Below are positions 18,160 to 26,508 of a stretch of 64,000 bases of DNA, one piece after another. The position numbers and the translations under genes were made by a program. The notes under the pieces are model-generated. The model saw nothing but the letters and a program-made list of their open reading frames with translations. It did not search any database and was not told where the DNA came from. Within the stretch, counting starts at the first letter, position 1, and each line of letters opens with the position of its first letter. The stretch comes from Hyphomonas sp. (GTDB taxonomy: Bacteria; Pseudomonadota; Alphaproteobacteria; Caulobacterales; Hyphomonadaceae): assembly GCA_013791775.1 (NCBI GenBank), contig VMTE01000044.1, positions 124,001 to 188,000 on the forward strand, given 5' to 3'.

Positions 18160-18803
18160 GCCGAAGTCTTCCAGTCGACGTGCTCCGATCCTTGCTTGAA
18201 GGACATGATCTTGATGTGTCCGTTTACAATGACTGGTGCCTCGTCGCAGGAGGATATCCAGCTTTCACGTTGACGCATGTTCCCCCGGAGCCGGGACGTC
18301 ATCATGGCCGCCTCGTGGCTGAAGTACAACTCGACCAAGCCAGAAGAGTGGCGCTGGTCTTCGCTGCCATTGGAGAAGGGGATGAAGGATTCGCGCACGC
18401 GCTAAAGGCTTTCGTGACGACCGCCTTTCACGTCTTCTTGACGGCATTTTGCGGCGCCGATTGCTGTAACCAGACTGATACCGAGATCGTCACAATCGGA
18501 GACAAGCAGTGGCGCGTGACCAATGGTCCTCTTTTCTTTCGTTTCGGAGATGCCGGGCGTCCCTCGATCCCGGAAGGATTTTGGGCGAGCGTGGTTTCAG
18601 CGTTGCAGCATGAGCCAGACCTGTCCACGGTCACGCATTGGGTTTCGTTGTATTTCGCGCGGGTTCAGGGGTCTAACACTGTCGAAGCTCTCCTTGACAA
18701 TGAGACTTGGCTAGGCGGCGCTGCCACCATGGAGAAAATTCAATGGCCGGATTGGCCTGGATTCTATTCGGTAAGAGTTTTTGCCGTGATTCAGCCAATC
18801 TGA
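18156..18803 (+). CDS. DUF6348-like protein
   Basis: A 215-codon frame starts at a GTG that overlaps the holC stop (GTGA). The product begins MSRSLPVDVLRSLLEGHDLD and contains IGEGDEGFAHALKAFV..FHVFLTAFCG, a GDKQWRVTNGPL strand, HWVSLYFARV, LLDNETW and a C-terminal WPGFYSVRVFAVI. From memory this order matches the DUF6348 family, of unknown function. No signal peptide or membrane segment. Base composition is visibly more AT-rich than holC or the genes downstream, which suggests a later arrival behind holC. The long upstream open frame that merges with it is a shadow of holC; the real gene starts at the overlap. Confidence 0.7.
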   Translation: MSRSLPVDVLRSLLEGHDLDVSVYNDWCLVAGGYPAFTLTHVPPEPGRHHGRLVAEVQLDQARRVALVFAAIGEGDEGFAHALKAFVTTAFHVFLTAFCGADCCNQTDTEIVTIGDKQWRVTNGPLFFRFGDAGRPSIPEGFWASVVSALQHEPDLSTVTHWVSLYFARVQGSNTVEALLDNETWLGGAATMEKIQWPDWPGFYSVRVFAVIQPI

Positions 18804-18839
18804 ACCACAAGGTATGCCGCGACAAGCAGCGGACTGCGG

Positions 18840-19172
18840 TCACGCCTTCTTCACGAACTCCGATTTCAGGCCCATCGCGCCGATGCCGTCGATCTTGCAG
18901 TCGATGTCGTGGTCGCCGTCGACGAGGCGGATGTTCTTGACCTTGGTGCCGCGTTTCACCACGAGGGATGAGCCCTTCACCTTGAGGTCCTTGATCACTG
19001 TGACCGTGTCGCCATCGGCAAGCGGGTTGCCGACCGAGTCCTTGATGACCTTGGCGCCGGCGGCGGGCGCGGCCGGTGTCCATTCGTGCCCGCATTCGGG
19101 GCAGATCAGCAGGGGGCCGTCCTCATAGGTGAGGACGGATTCGCATTCGGGGCAGGGAGGAAGATCAGCCAT
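18840..19172 (-). CDS. yjdM: YjdM/PhnA-like zinc-ribbon protein
   Basis: The 110-residue protein has an N-terminal zinc ribbon ([25 protein letters not shown], two CPEC pairs) and the PhnA C-terminal beta domain ([28 protein letters not shown]...[22 protein letters not shown]). The family was once named alkylphosphonate uptake protein PhnA, but no phosphonate genes are nearby and the family is not itself a phosphonatase; its role is uncertain. It is convergent with the DUF6348-like gene. Confidence 0.92.
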   Translation of the reverse strand: MADLPPCPECESVLTYEDGPLLICPECGHEWTPAAPAAGAKVIKDSVGNPLADGDTVTVIKDLKVKGSSLVVKRGTKVKNIRLVDGDHDIDCKIDGIGAMGLKSEFVKKA

Positions 19173-19219
19173 GAAGTTCCCCTAAAACGCGCCGCCGCGT
19201 TGCGCAAGTCTCGGCCGGT

Positions 19220-20506
19220 CTATTCGGCGGCCCGCGCCGCGTCCTTGCGGTAGCTCCTGGTCGCCATCAGCAGGCAGAAAATGCTGGATACGTTGAACAG
19301 CAGCATGATTTCCAGCGACCGGGCGAGCGGGTGGTCTGCGCCCTGGCCGGCGAAATGATCCGACAGGAGGCCCGCGATCCAGGGGCCGCAACCGATGCCG
19401 ATCAGCGTCAGGCAGAACAGCATGAAGGCCGATGCGAAAGACCGCATACGGAGCTTCACGAGTTCCTGCGAGGCGGTGTAGGCGACGCTTGCGTAAATCA
19501 GACCGATGAAGCTGGGCACGATGTTCCAAGTGTAGGCGAGTTCGACGCTCTGTGCGCGCAGGAACATCCAGGCGAAGGGCAGGGCGATGCCGGCGCAGAC
19601 GGCGATGATCAGCGGGCGCCAGCGCAGGTCCTTCTTCGACAACACGTCGCAGACCCGGCCGAGCACGACCGCGCCGATGCTTCCGACGCCGCCGATCAGG
19701 ATGCCGAGCGGCAGGGAAACCTGACCGGGCGTCAGACCATAGGTGCGCTGCAGGTGGCTGGAGGTGAACACGAGGAAGGCGTTGGCCGAGATGCAGATCA
19801 GCAGGCAGCCGGCCAGCAGCCAGAGGTAAGACGACTGGCTGAAGATGAATTTCAGCGTTTCGCCCAGCGAGGGCGCCGGGCCGTCATCCTTGCGCTGGTC
19901 GGCGAGACCGCGCACCGGCTCCGGGATCGCAAAGCGAACCGTCAGAGCAAGGAGCAAACCCGGAACGCCGGCAATGAAGAAGGCCGCGCGCCAGCCGTAG
20001 AGTTCATAGACATACCCGCCGAGCGCAAAGCCCGCCATGATGCCGAGGCCGATGCCGCTGGTATAGATACCGAGCGCGGTGGCGCGCTCCTGCGGCGGGT
20101 AGAGATCGGCGATCATCGAGGTTGCCGGCGGCGTTCCGCCCGCTTCGCCAACGCCGACGCCCATGCGGGCGAGCAGCAGGTGCCAGAAGGTCTGCGCCAG
20201 GCCGCACAGCGCCGTCATGGCCGACCAGACGGTGAGCGCGAGCGCGATGATGTTGCGCCGGTTGCCCCGGTCGGCCCACATCGCCACCGGTATGCCCAGC
20301 GTCGCATAGAAGGCCGCAAAAGCGAGGCCGGTCAGCATGCCCAGCTGGCTGTCGGCGAGGCCCAGCTCGTTCTTGATCGGCTCCAGCAGGATGACGAGGA
20401 TCTGCCGGTCCACGTGGTTGAACGTGTAGGTCAGCGTCAGCACGGCGAGCACCCAGGCCCGGCCGGAAATCTTCGGCGCCGCAGTCGGAATCGTCGTGGA
20501 TGTCAT
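19220..20506 (-). CDS. MFS transporter (spinster-like / organic-anion family)
   Basis: This 428-residue carrier has 12 predicted membrane segments. The opening (ISGRAWVLAVLTLTYTFNHVDRQILVILLEPIKNELGLADSQLG) and the segment ARMGVGVGEAGGTPPATSMIADLYPPQERATALGIY are signature spinster-type MFS features common in sphingomonads and caulobacters, where they are often near TonB receptors and catabolic enzymes. Its ATG overlaps the stop of the upstream hydrolase (ATGA), so the two are one transcription unit. It is likely to carry the substrate or product of the hydrolase across the inner membrane (inference). Confidence 0.88.
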   Translation of the reverse strand: MTSTTIPTAAPKISGRAWVLAVLTLTYTFNHVDRQILVILLEPIKNELGLADSQLGMLTGLAFAAFYATLGIPVAMWADRGNRRNIIALALTVWSAMTALCGLAQTFWHLLLARMGVGVGEAGGTPPATSMIADLYPPQERATALGIYTSGIGLGIMAGFALGGYVYELYGWRAAFFIAGVPGLLLALTVRFAIPEPVRGLADQRKDDGPAPSLGETLKFIFSQSSYLWLLAGCLLICISANAFLVFTSSHLQRTYGLTPGQVSLPLGILIGGVGSIGAVVLGRVCDVLSKKDLRWRPLIIAVCAGIALPFAWMFLRAQSVELAYTWNIVPSFIGLIYASVAYTASQELVKLRMRSFASAFMLFCLTLIGIGCGPWIAGLLSDHFAGQGADHPLARSLEIMLLFNVSSIFCLLMATRSYRKDAARAAE

Positions 20507-21378
20507 GCCTTGGTCTCCAGGCGTGTGAGGAATTCGGTGAGGGCGAGGACCGCCTCCGGTTCGTCCAGGATCGGCGCATGGCCGACGCGCGGCACGGCGG
20601 CGAGTTTCGCGTCCGGATGCCGGCGCACCATTTCGGCGGCCGTCTTCGCGGAGAGAATGTCGGACATCTCGCCGCGCACGACGAGAAGGGGCGCCTTCCT
20701 CAGCCCGCCGAACAGGCGCCAGAGGGCAAAGTTCGCAAGCAAGCCCGGCTTCACCTTGCCGAGCGACCGGGCAATGCCGGGATCATAGTCGAGCACCACT
20801 TCGCCGGTGGGCAGCTCGCGGTAGGTGCGCCGCGCGAAATCCATCCAGCGCTCGTCCGGCATGTCGGGGAAGGCCGCGCCCTGGATCGTCCTGACCGCTT
20901 CGGCGGCGCTGTCCCATCCGGTCACCGGGCGAACCTTGCCTGCATAGCCGGCGATGCGCGCAATCCCGGTCTTCTCGACCACCGGGCCGACATCGTTCAG
21001 CACCACGCCGGCGATGCGTTTCGGCATTGTCCGCATCATCATCAGGGAAATCAGGCCGCCCATCGATGTGCCGATCAGCGCGACCCGGTCGAGGCCGAGC
21101 TTGTCGAGCAGCAGCCCCATGTCCTTCGCATAGACGCGCGGATTGTAGTTGTCCGGTTCGGGGTCGTGCGCCGAGCGGCCGCGTCCGCGTACATCCACCG
21201 CAATGAAGCGGAACGCCGGGGGCAGCGCGGCGATCATCGGCTCGAAATCCTTGTGGTTGCGCGTCAGGCCGTGGATGCACAGGACGGTCAACCGGGCGGT
21301 CGCGGGGCCGTAGGCTCGCGCGTAGAGGGAAAGGCCGTCGGCGGACGACCACTGAATATCCTCACCAGCCATGCTCAT
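20503..21378 (-). CDS. Alpha/beta hydrolase
   Basis: The 291-residue protein has the full alpha/beta hydrolase triad: nucleophile serine in GTSMGG, acid in RGEMSD and histidine in GHAPIL, plus the oxyanion HG in CIHGLTRNHKDFEP and RGRGRS. It lacks a signal peptide. The fold covers esterases, lactonases, haloalkane dehalogenases and C-C hydrolases, so the substrate cannot be named. It is first in an operon with a spinster MFS, divergent from a TetR gene, with an operator-like palindrome 39 nt upstream of the start. Confidence 0.88.
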   Translation of the reverse strand: MSMAGEDIQWSSADGLSLYARAYGPATARLTVLCIHGLTRNHKDFEPMIAALPPAFRFIAVDVRGRGRSAHDPEPDNYNPRVYAKDMGLLLDKLGLDRVALIGTSMGGLISLMMMRTMPKRIAGVVLNDVGPVVEKTGIARIAGYAGKVRPVTGWDSAAEAVRTIQGAAFPDMPDERWMDFARRTYRELPTGEVVLDYDPGIARSLGKVKPGLLANFALWRLFGGLRKAPLLVVRGEMSDILSAKTAAEMVRRHPDAKLAAVPRVGHAPILDEPEAVLALTEFLTRLETKA

Positions 21379-21416
21379 TGTCGCGTGCTCCCTGGCTCCG
21401 GACGCTTTTGGTCCGT

Positions 21417-21432
21417 TTCAACGCCTGTTGAG
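21417..21432. promoter_or_regulatory. Putative TetR operator in the hydrolase/TetR divergent promoter
   Basis: TTCAACGCCTGTTGAG is an imperfect 16-bp palindrome with arms TCAAC/GTTGA. It matches the two palindromes in the TonB receptor promoter (24744-24759 and 24764-24779), giving the shared pattern YTCAACRnnYGTTGAR. Its position between divergent hydrolase and TetR genes is typical of an autoregulated TetR site. Confidence 0.65.
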
Positions 21433-21446
21433 GACTTTGCAGGAAA

Positions 21447-21482
21447 GTTTCAATCGTGCAAGCTACTGGCAAGAATTGAAAC
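21447..21482. promoter_or_regulatory. Second inverted repeat in the TetR upstream region
   Basis: Perfect 8-bp arms GTTTCAAT and ATTGAAAC separated by 20 nt lie just before the TetR coding region. It is related to the TCAAC operator only by its TTCAA core and is too widely spaced for a single TetR dimer; it may be an mRNA hairpin or a second site. Confidence 0.4.
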
Positions 21483-21492
21483 CCAGTCTGCT

Positions 21493-22251
21493 TTGACTCT
21501 CACGCCCGCGAGGGTTCATACTCACCCTGACCACAATGCTGAGGACACGCCGCTGAGCGCTCGCAAGAAACCCCTTCCGCAAAAGACCGATCGCGCCGCC
21601 GCCATTCTCGATGCGGCGGAGGCGGAGTTCAGTGCGCACGGCTTCGATGGGGTCACGCTGCGCACCATCGCCAAACGGGCCGGCGTTGATGTCGCGCTGC
21701 CGCACTACTACTTCGACTCGAAGGACAATCTCTTCGTCGCGGTCTTCGACCGGCGCGCGAAGATGCTGAACGACTGGCGCGAGGAAGCGCTGACAGCTGC
21801 CATCGATGCGGCCCGTCCCAAGGCGCCGACCGTGGAAGCCATCGTGCGCGCTTATCTGGAGCCGCTGCTGAAAGGCCCCCACCTCGCAGAGCCGGGCTGG
21901 AAATACTACTACGCCCTCGTCGCTTACGTGAACAACGCGCCCGGTTGGGGCGGCCGTCTGATGGGCGAGCATTTCGATCCGCTCATCCGGAAGTTTCTCG
22001 ACGCCCTGCGCCTGGCGATTCCCGGCATCGAGGAGAAAGACCTGTACTGGGGGTATCACTGCTTCTCCGGCGCGCTGACGCTGGCGCTCGCCCAGACGGG
22101 CCGTATCGACAAGCTGTCCGGCGGCTTCGTCCGCTCGGAAGATCTCGCTGAAGCCTGTGAGCGCATGGTGCCGTTCATCACGGCCGGTTTCGAATCGGCC
22201 AAGCGGGCCCGGCCTGCACGGCCCGCCCGGGTGAAAAGCGCCGCACACTGA
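21493..22251 (+). CDS. TetR/AcrR-family transcriptional regulator
   Basis: The DNA-binding N-terminus is clear: DRAAAILDAAEAEFSAHGFDGVTLRTIAKRAGVDVALPHYYFDSKDNLFVAVFDRR is a standard TetR three-helix HTH, and the ligand-binding domain follows to the C-terminus (residues PGWKYYYALVAYVNNAPGWG onward). No ATG or GTG opens this frame near the HTH. The only conventional start is TTG at 21493 (252 aa). A CTG at 21553 with a GAGGA 7 nt upstream would give 232 aa and a more usual N-terminal length, so translation may begin there. It is divergent from the hydrolase-MFS operon and convergent with the TonB receptor. It probably binds the TCAAC...GTTGA palindromes (inference). Confidence 0.85.
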   Translation: MTLTPARVHTHPDHNAEDTPLSARKKPLPQKTDRAAAILDAAEAEFSAHGFDGVTLRTIAKRAGVDVALPHYYFDSKDNLFVAVFDRRAKMLNDWREEALTAAIDAARPKAPTVEAIVRAYLEPLLKGPHLAEPGWKYYYALVAYVNNAPGWGGRLMGEHFDPLIRKFLDALRLAIPGIEEKDLYWGYHCFSGALTLALAQTGRIDKLSGGFVRSEDLAEACERMVPFITAGFESAKRARPARPARVKSAAH

Positions 22252-22262
22252 ATCCTTTTCCC

Positions 22263-22299
22263 AAAAAGAAAAGGGGCGGCGCCCGATGGACACCGCCCC
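22263..22299 (-). terminator. Intrinsic terminator of the TonB receptor gene
   Basis: A GGGGCGG/CCGCCCC stem lies 66 nt beyond the receptor stop. On the minus strand it is followed by TTTTCTTTTT. It also closes the convergent TetR gene from the other side, without a T-run in that direction. Confidence 0.7.
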
Positions 22300-22364
22300 A
22301 GTGAGGCTCCCGGCAGCCCCGCCGCCTTGGCGGCAGGGTCTGGGAGGAAACGCGCCAGGCGCCC

Positions 22365-24704
22365 CTAGAAGTTGTAGTCGATGCCGAACGTGAACGTGCG
22401 CGGGTCACCGTAATAGGCGCTCAGCACACCTTCGAGGCCGAGCGTCGGCAGGCCGGTCACCGGGTTGATGAAGTTGTACCCGGCCACCTTGTAGCGCTCG
22501 TCCGACAGATTCTTGCCGGACACCGAGAAGCCCCACGGGCTGCCATTTTCCTGCCAGCGCAGGCTCAGGTCGAACAGGGTGTAGGCTTCCTGGTCGAGCG
22601 GGCTGCGGACTTCGAACTGGCTGGAGTCGCCACGGTAGGAGGTCAGCTGGTTGATCGACAGGTGACCTTCTTTCAGCAGGATGTTGAACGGCGTGTCGTA
22701 GGCGAGACGCAGGCTGCCCGTCCATTCCGGCGTGTTCTGGAACACGCGCTGGTCAGCCACATCATTGCCGAACGCATCGATGAACTCGTCATACTGCGCA
22801 TCGATGTAACCGATGCTGATGCCGGTGGTGAACATGTCGGTGTCGTTGAAGATCGCCTCGCCGAGTACGGCGGTGCTTTCGAATTCGACGCCCCACAGGG
22901 TCGCTGCGCCGGCATTGGTCGTGACGCCCGTGAAGGTATCGTTGACGCCGTCATTGTTGGTATCGACACCGACCGAGCCGGGCACCTGGATGTCCTTGTA
23001 GTCCATGTAGAAGCCGGCCAGGCTCGACTGGACCCGGTTGTCGAACATGTTGGATTTCCAGCCGATCTCGTAGCTGTCGACTTCTTCCGGGTCGAACTGC
23101 ATGAACTCGAAGATCTCTTCCGGCGAGCGGATGCCATCGCGGTCAAGATCCGGCGCTGCCGTCGTCTGGCCACGCGGGTCGAACGAGCCGCCCTTGAAGC
23201 CCTGCGAGTAGGTTGCGTAAAGGGTGTGGTCCTCGACCGGCTTGTAGCTCAGCGAGACGCGCGGGCTGAAATCGTCGAACGTGGCCGAGCCGTCGAAGTT
23301 CGACGTCGTGGCGATCGCAGTGGCGGTGCCGCCGAAGAACGGCGAGAAGCCGCCGATATACGTCCGGCGCAGGACAATCGAGCTGCGCTCGTCTTCGGTG
23401 TAGCGTCCACCGAGCGACACGGCGAACTGGTCCGTCAGGTCGTAGGTGAAGTCGCCGAACACCGACCAGGTCTTGGTGCTCACATCGCCGAAGGTCTGGG
23501 CGTTGAGGCCCGGCAGGTTGATGAGTGCGCCGGTGGTTCCGAGCAGCACGTCGAACACGGTGCCCGAGTTGGCGTCGAGGTAGTAGGCGCCAACCATGCC
23601 GTTCAGACGGTCGCCGGAATAGGCAATCTGGAATTCGTTCGAGAGCTGATCATTGGTGTAGATCGCCGGAACGTCCACATCGGCTTCCGGAAGGGCGTCG
23701 AAGTCGATCGGCGTGGTGCCGGTGTCTTCGCGGTAGGCGAGGATGTTCTTGATCGTGAAATTGTCGTTGAGTGTGTACTCTGCGACCAGCGATCCGCCTT
23801 TCACTTCGACTTCCTGCGCAACCACATCCAGGCCGGCGCGGTTGTCATACTCGTCATCCAGCACCGGATAGGTGAACGGAGCGCGCAGATCGGGGATGAG
23901 GCGGTGGCCCTGGCGGGCGTTCGACTCGTCGTTCATGTAATCGCCGGCGAGGCGGAGCTGGAAGTCGGGCGTCACATCCCATTCGGCCGAAAGACGGTAG
24001 GCCGCGACGTCCTTGTTGTAGTTGTCTTCGCCGGTGATCAGGTTCTCGCCGAAGCCGTCACGGGTAAAGAAAGCAAGGCCGCCGCCCACCCGGACCGTGT
24101 CGGACAGGGGCAGCGAACCGGAGGCGACGATGTCCGCCTGGCCGTAGGTGCCATAGGCGCCGCGCGCCTTGATCGTGGGCTCATCGGAAAGGCCCTTGGT
24201 GACATACTTCACCGCGCCGCCAATCGTGTTGCGGCCGTAGAGCGTGCCTTGCGGGCCGCGCAGGACTTCGATGCGCTCGACATCATAGACTTCGAGCACC
24301 GCGCCTTGCGGGCGGTTAAGGTAAACGTCGTCGAGATAGATGCCGACGCCCGATTCGAAACCGGCCACCGGATCCTGCTGGCCGACGCCGCGGATGAAGG
24401 CGGAGAGCGTGTTGTTGGTGCCGCGCGACACTTCCAGCGTCACGTTCGGCGAGATCTTGGCGACTTCGTCGAGCGTCTGGACGCCGAGGTCAGCGAGCAG
24501 GTCACCGCCGAAAGCGGAGACCGACAGCGGCACGTCGAGGAGGTTCTGTTCGCGGCGCTGGGCCGTGACGACGACCGCGTTGAAGCGGCGCTCCTCTGTG
24601 GCTTCCGGCGCAGCGGCCGTGTCTTCCTGAGCGTACGCCGACAGCGGCGTCAGGGCGCTGGCCGCCATTGCGGCAAACAGCAGTTTATTGAAGTGAGCAG
24701 CCAT
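22365..24704 (-). CDS. TonB-dependent outer-membrane receptor
   Basis: The 779-residue protein imports a ligand through the outer membrane with TonB energy. It has a signal peptide ([20 protein letters not shown]...AYAQ), a TonB-box region before [25 protein letters not shown], the plug domain ([32 protein letters not shown]...[27 protein letters not shown]) and a 22-strand barrel ending in the C-terminal aromatic FGIDYNF. The closest architecture is the sphingomonad/caulobacter receptors of unassigned substrate, not classic siderophore receptors. Two adjacent palindromes 40 nt and more upstream match the TetR operator, which suggests regulation by the TetR gene next door. An intrinsic terminator follows. 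Confidence 0.93.
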   Translation of the reverse strand: MAAHFNKLLFAAMAASALTPLSAYAQEDTAAAPEATEERRFNAVVVTAQRREQNLLDVPLSVSAFGGDLLADLGVQTLDEVAKISPNVTLEVSRGTNNTLSAFIRGVGQQDPVAGFESGVGIYLDDVYLNRPQGAVLEVYDVERIEVLRGPQGTLYGRNTIGGAVKYVTKGLSDEPTIKARGAYGTYGQADIVASGSLPLSDTVRVGGGLAFFTRDGFGENLITGEDNYNKDVAAYRLSAEWDVTPDFQLRLAGDYMNDESNARQGHRLIPDLRAPFTYPVLDDEYDNRAGLDVVAQEVEVKGGSLVAEYTLNDNFTIKNILAYREDTGTTPIDFDALPEADVDVPAIYTNDQLSNEFQIAYSGDRLNGMVGAYYLDANSGTVFDVLLGTTGALINLPGLNAQTFGDVSTKTWSVFGDFTYDLTDQFAVSLGGRYTEDERSSIVLRRTYIGGFSPFFGGTATAIATTSNFDGSATFDDFSPRVSLSYKPVEDHTLYATYSQGFKGGSFDPRGQTTAAPDLDRDGIRSPEEIFEFMQFDPEEVDSYEIGWKSNMFDNRVQSSLAGFYMDYKDIQVPGSVGVDTNNDGVNDTFTGVTTNAGAATLWGVEFESTAVLGEAIFNDTDMFTTGISIGYIDAQYDEFIDAFGNDVADQRVFQNTPEWTGSLRLAYDTPFNILLKEGHLSINQLTSYRGDSSQFEVRSPLDQEAYTLFDLSLRWQENGSPWGFSVSGKNLSDERYKVAGYNFINPVTGLPTLGLEGVLSAYYGDPRTFTFGIDYNF

Positions 24705-24743
24705 TGTTGTCCTCCCAGGACTCGTGTGTGAGCTTTTATGGTT

Positions 24744-24759
24744 CTCAACGTGCGTTGAG
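24744..24759. promoter_or_regulatory. Putative TetR operator 1 of the TonB receptor promoter
   Basis: CTCAACGTGCGTTGAG has perfect 7-bp arms (CTCAACG/CGTTGAG) around a 2-nt centre. Its centre is exactly 20 bp from that of the next palindrome, about two helical turns, so two dimers would sit on the same face of DNA. Confidence 0.65.
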
Positions 24760-24761
24760 TT

Positions 24762-24781
24762 TTTTCAACAGGTGTTGAAAA
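24762..24781. promoter_or_regulatory. Putative TetR operator 2 of the TonB receptor promoter
   Basis: TTTTCAACAGGTGTTGAAAA is a 20-bp perfect palindrome except for its central GG. The core TTCAACA/TGTTGAA fits the pattern YTCAACRnnYGTTGAR shared with 21417-21432 and 24744-24759. Confidence 0.68.
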
Positions 24782-24948
24782 TGCACAGGTCTCAGAAGCT
24801 GTCAATGCAGAGGGCCGGTCCTGCAGAAATTGCGGTGCCCGGCGTTGCATTCGGGAGACAGGTTACGGCCTGTCGGCTGTTGCAGGCGGGAGGGCAGGCG
24901 GCTATAGGCCGCCTCAAATCCACACCCCAGAGATCCAGGAAGCCCCAC

Positions 24949-25371
24949 ATGGCCGCGCAGCGTACCTTTTCCATCATCAAGCCGGACGCCACCGAGCGTA
25001 ACCTTACCGGCGCCATCAATGCGGTCATCGAAAAGGCCGGCCTGCGCATCATCGGCCAGCGCCGTATCCAGATGACCCGCGCCCAGGCCGAGCGCTTCTA
25101 CGGCGTTCACCGCGAGCGTCCGTTCTTCGGCGAACTGGTGGACTTCATGGTATCCGGCCCGGTTGTCGTGCAGGTTCTCGAAGGCGATGACGCCGTCGCG
25201 AAGTACCGTGATGTCATGGGCGCCACGAACCCGGCCCAGGCCGCTGACGGCACCATCCGCAAGCTGTTCGCCAAGTCGATCGGCGAGAACTCGGTCCACG
25301 GTTCGGACTCGGCCGAGAACGCCGCCCTCGAGATCGCCCAGTTCTTCTCGGAAGCTGACATCGCCGGCTGA
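24949..25371 (+). CDS. ndk: Nucleoside diphosphate kinase
   Basis: The 140-residue enzyme transfers the gamma phosphate between nucleoside tri- and diphosphates through a phospho-histidine. Family hallmarks are [65 protein letters not shown] and the active-site histidine in NSVHGSDS. Length is exactly typical. The frame is set by the ATG at 24949; an upstream open frame to 24724 is not plausible. A strong terminator follows. Confidence 0.96.
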   Translation: MAAQRTFSIIKPDATERNLTGAINAVIEKAGLRIIGQRRIQMTRAQAERFYGVHRERPFFGELVDFMVSGPVVVQVLEGDDAVAKYRDVMGATNPAQAADGTIRKLFAKSIGENSVHGSDSAENAALEIAQFFSEADIAG

Positions 25372-25392
25372 GCGCGAAATCAACGCACTGCG

Positions 25393-25426
25393 AAAAGCCG
25401 GCCGGACCTGTTCCGGCCGGCTTTTT
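25393..25426. terminator. Bidirectional intrinsic terminator after ndk
   Basis: A GCCGGCCGGA/TCCGGCCGGC stem is preceded by AAAA and followed by TTTTT, so it can act for ndk on the plus strand and for the convergent oxidoreductase on the minus strand. Confidence 0.85.
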
Positions 25427-25437
25427 CATGTGTCGCT

Positions 25438-25461
25438 CTCTCCGCAGGGGCCTGCGGAGAG
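25438..25461. repeat. Short palindromic repeat CTCTCCGCAGG/CCTGCGGAGAG
   Basis: An 11-bp perfect hairpin with a 2-nt loop lies between ndk and the oxidoreductase stop. It has the CTCTCC/GGAGAG arms seen also at 42964-43009 and, more distantly, at 17584-17678 and 47180-47210. Confidence 0.6.
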
Positions 25462-25485
25462 GGGGTGGCGTACCAATAGAGCAGC

Positions 25486-26508
25486 CTAGTCCGCGCCCAC
25501 CCGCACGACCCGCCGGCCGGCATTCTCGCCGCGGAACAGGCCGCAGAAAGCGTCCGGCATGGCGGAGAGACCTTCGAAACGGTCTTCCTGTGTCTTCAAT
25601 GATCCGTCTGCGATCATCTTCGCCATCGCGGCCAGCGCTTCGGGAAAGCCGCGTGCGAAATCGAACACGACCAGTCCCTGCATGTTCACCCGGTGGGTGA
25701 TGAAGGGCTTGGTGTTGACGATGCCGGGCGTTTGCTCCGGGGTCAGATTATAATCGGCGACCTGGCCGGAGATGCAGATGCGCCCGTTCAGCGCCATCAG
25801 CGGCAGCACACAGTTGACCATCGCGTTGCCGACATTGTCGAACAGGACATCGACGCCTTTGGGGAATTCGGCGGCGATGGCGGCTGTCAGGTCTGTGGCC
25901 GACTTGTAGTTGATTGCCGCGTCAAAGCCCGCTTCATTGATCAGCCAGTCGCACTTGGCGTCTGATCCGGCGACCCCGACGACCTTCGAGGCGCCCCAGG
26001 CCTTCGCCAGTTGGCCCGCCGTCGCCCCGACCGGTCCGGCCGCCGAAGTGACCAGCACCGCGTCGCCTGCCTTGAAGCGCGCCACATCTTTCAGGCCGAA
26101 CCAGGCCGTCAGACCGGGTACGCCGAGCACGCCGATCCACGCCGAAAGCGGCACGCCGGGCACGTCCGTCACCTTGCCGATGAAGCCTTTTCCCGATTGC
26201 AGCGAGTGGGTTTTCCAGCCGCCCGCGCAGTACACCTTCGTGCCCACGGGCCAGTCCGGATGGTTCGAGACGTCGATCACGCCGGCGCTGAAACCGTCCA
26301 CCGGCTTGCCCAGTGGCAGGGCCGCCGCATACGAGTCGCCGCCGGAAAGGCGCGAACGCGTGCCAGGATCCACCGAGCACCAGACATGCCGTACACGGAA
26401 TTGTCCGTCCTTCGGCTCCGGCAGCGGCAGGCTATCGAGGCGGAAGTCCGAAGGCTTCGGCGCGCCTTCGCAATACCGTGCCAGGACGATCTGTTGCATG
26501 TCACGCAT
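25486..26508 (-). CDS. NADP-dependent oxidoreductase (MDR, CurA/leukotriene-B4 dehydrogenase-like)
   Basis: The 340-residue medium-chain dehydrogenase/reductase lacks the catalytic zinc ligands and matches the prostaglandin reductase/CurA clade, which reduces activated double bonds with NADPH. The GxGxxG-type nucleotide site is SAAGPVGATAGQLAKAWG, with VDVLFDNVG, MALNGRICISGQVADYN and PGIVNTKPFITHRVNMQGLVV as clade-typical segments. I start at the ATG at 26508 (MRDMQQIVLARY), overlapping the purN stop by 8 nt; MQQ at 26499 is the alternative. Sitting at the end of purM-purN it may be cotranscribed with purine genes without being metabolically linked. Confidence 0.87.
   Translation of the reverse strand: MRDMQQIVLARYCEGAPKPSDFRLDSLPLPEPKDGQFRVRHVWCSVDPGTRSRLSGGDSYAAALPLGKPVDGFSAGVIDVSNHPDWPVGTKVYCAGGWKTHSLQSGKGFIGKVTDVPGVPLSAWIGVLGVPGLTAWFGLKDVARFKAGDAVLVTSAAGPVGATAGQLAKAWGASKVVGVAGSDAKCDWLINEAGFDAAINYKSATDLTAAIAAEFPKGVDVLFDNVGNAMVNCVLPLMALNGRICISGQVADYNLTPEQTPGIVNTKPFITHRVNMQGLVVFDFARGFPEALAAMAKMIADGSLKTQEDRFEGLSAMPDAFCGLFRGENAGRRVVRVGAD

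Noticed and set aside
22662..24731. 689-codon frame antisense to the TonB receptor
   Set aside because: Val/Arg-rich shadow; covers the receptor exactly and has no start context.
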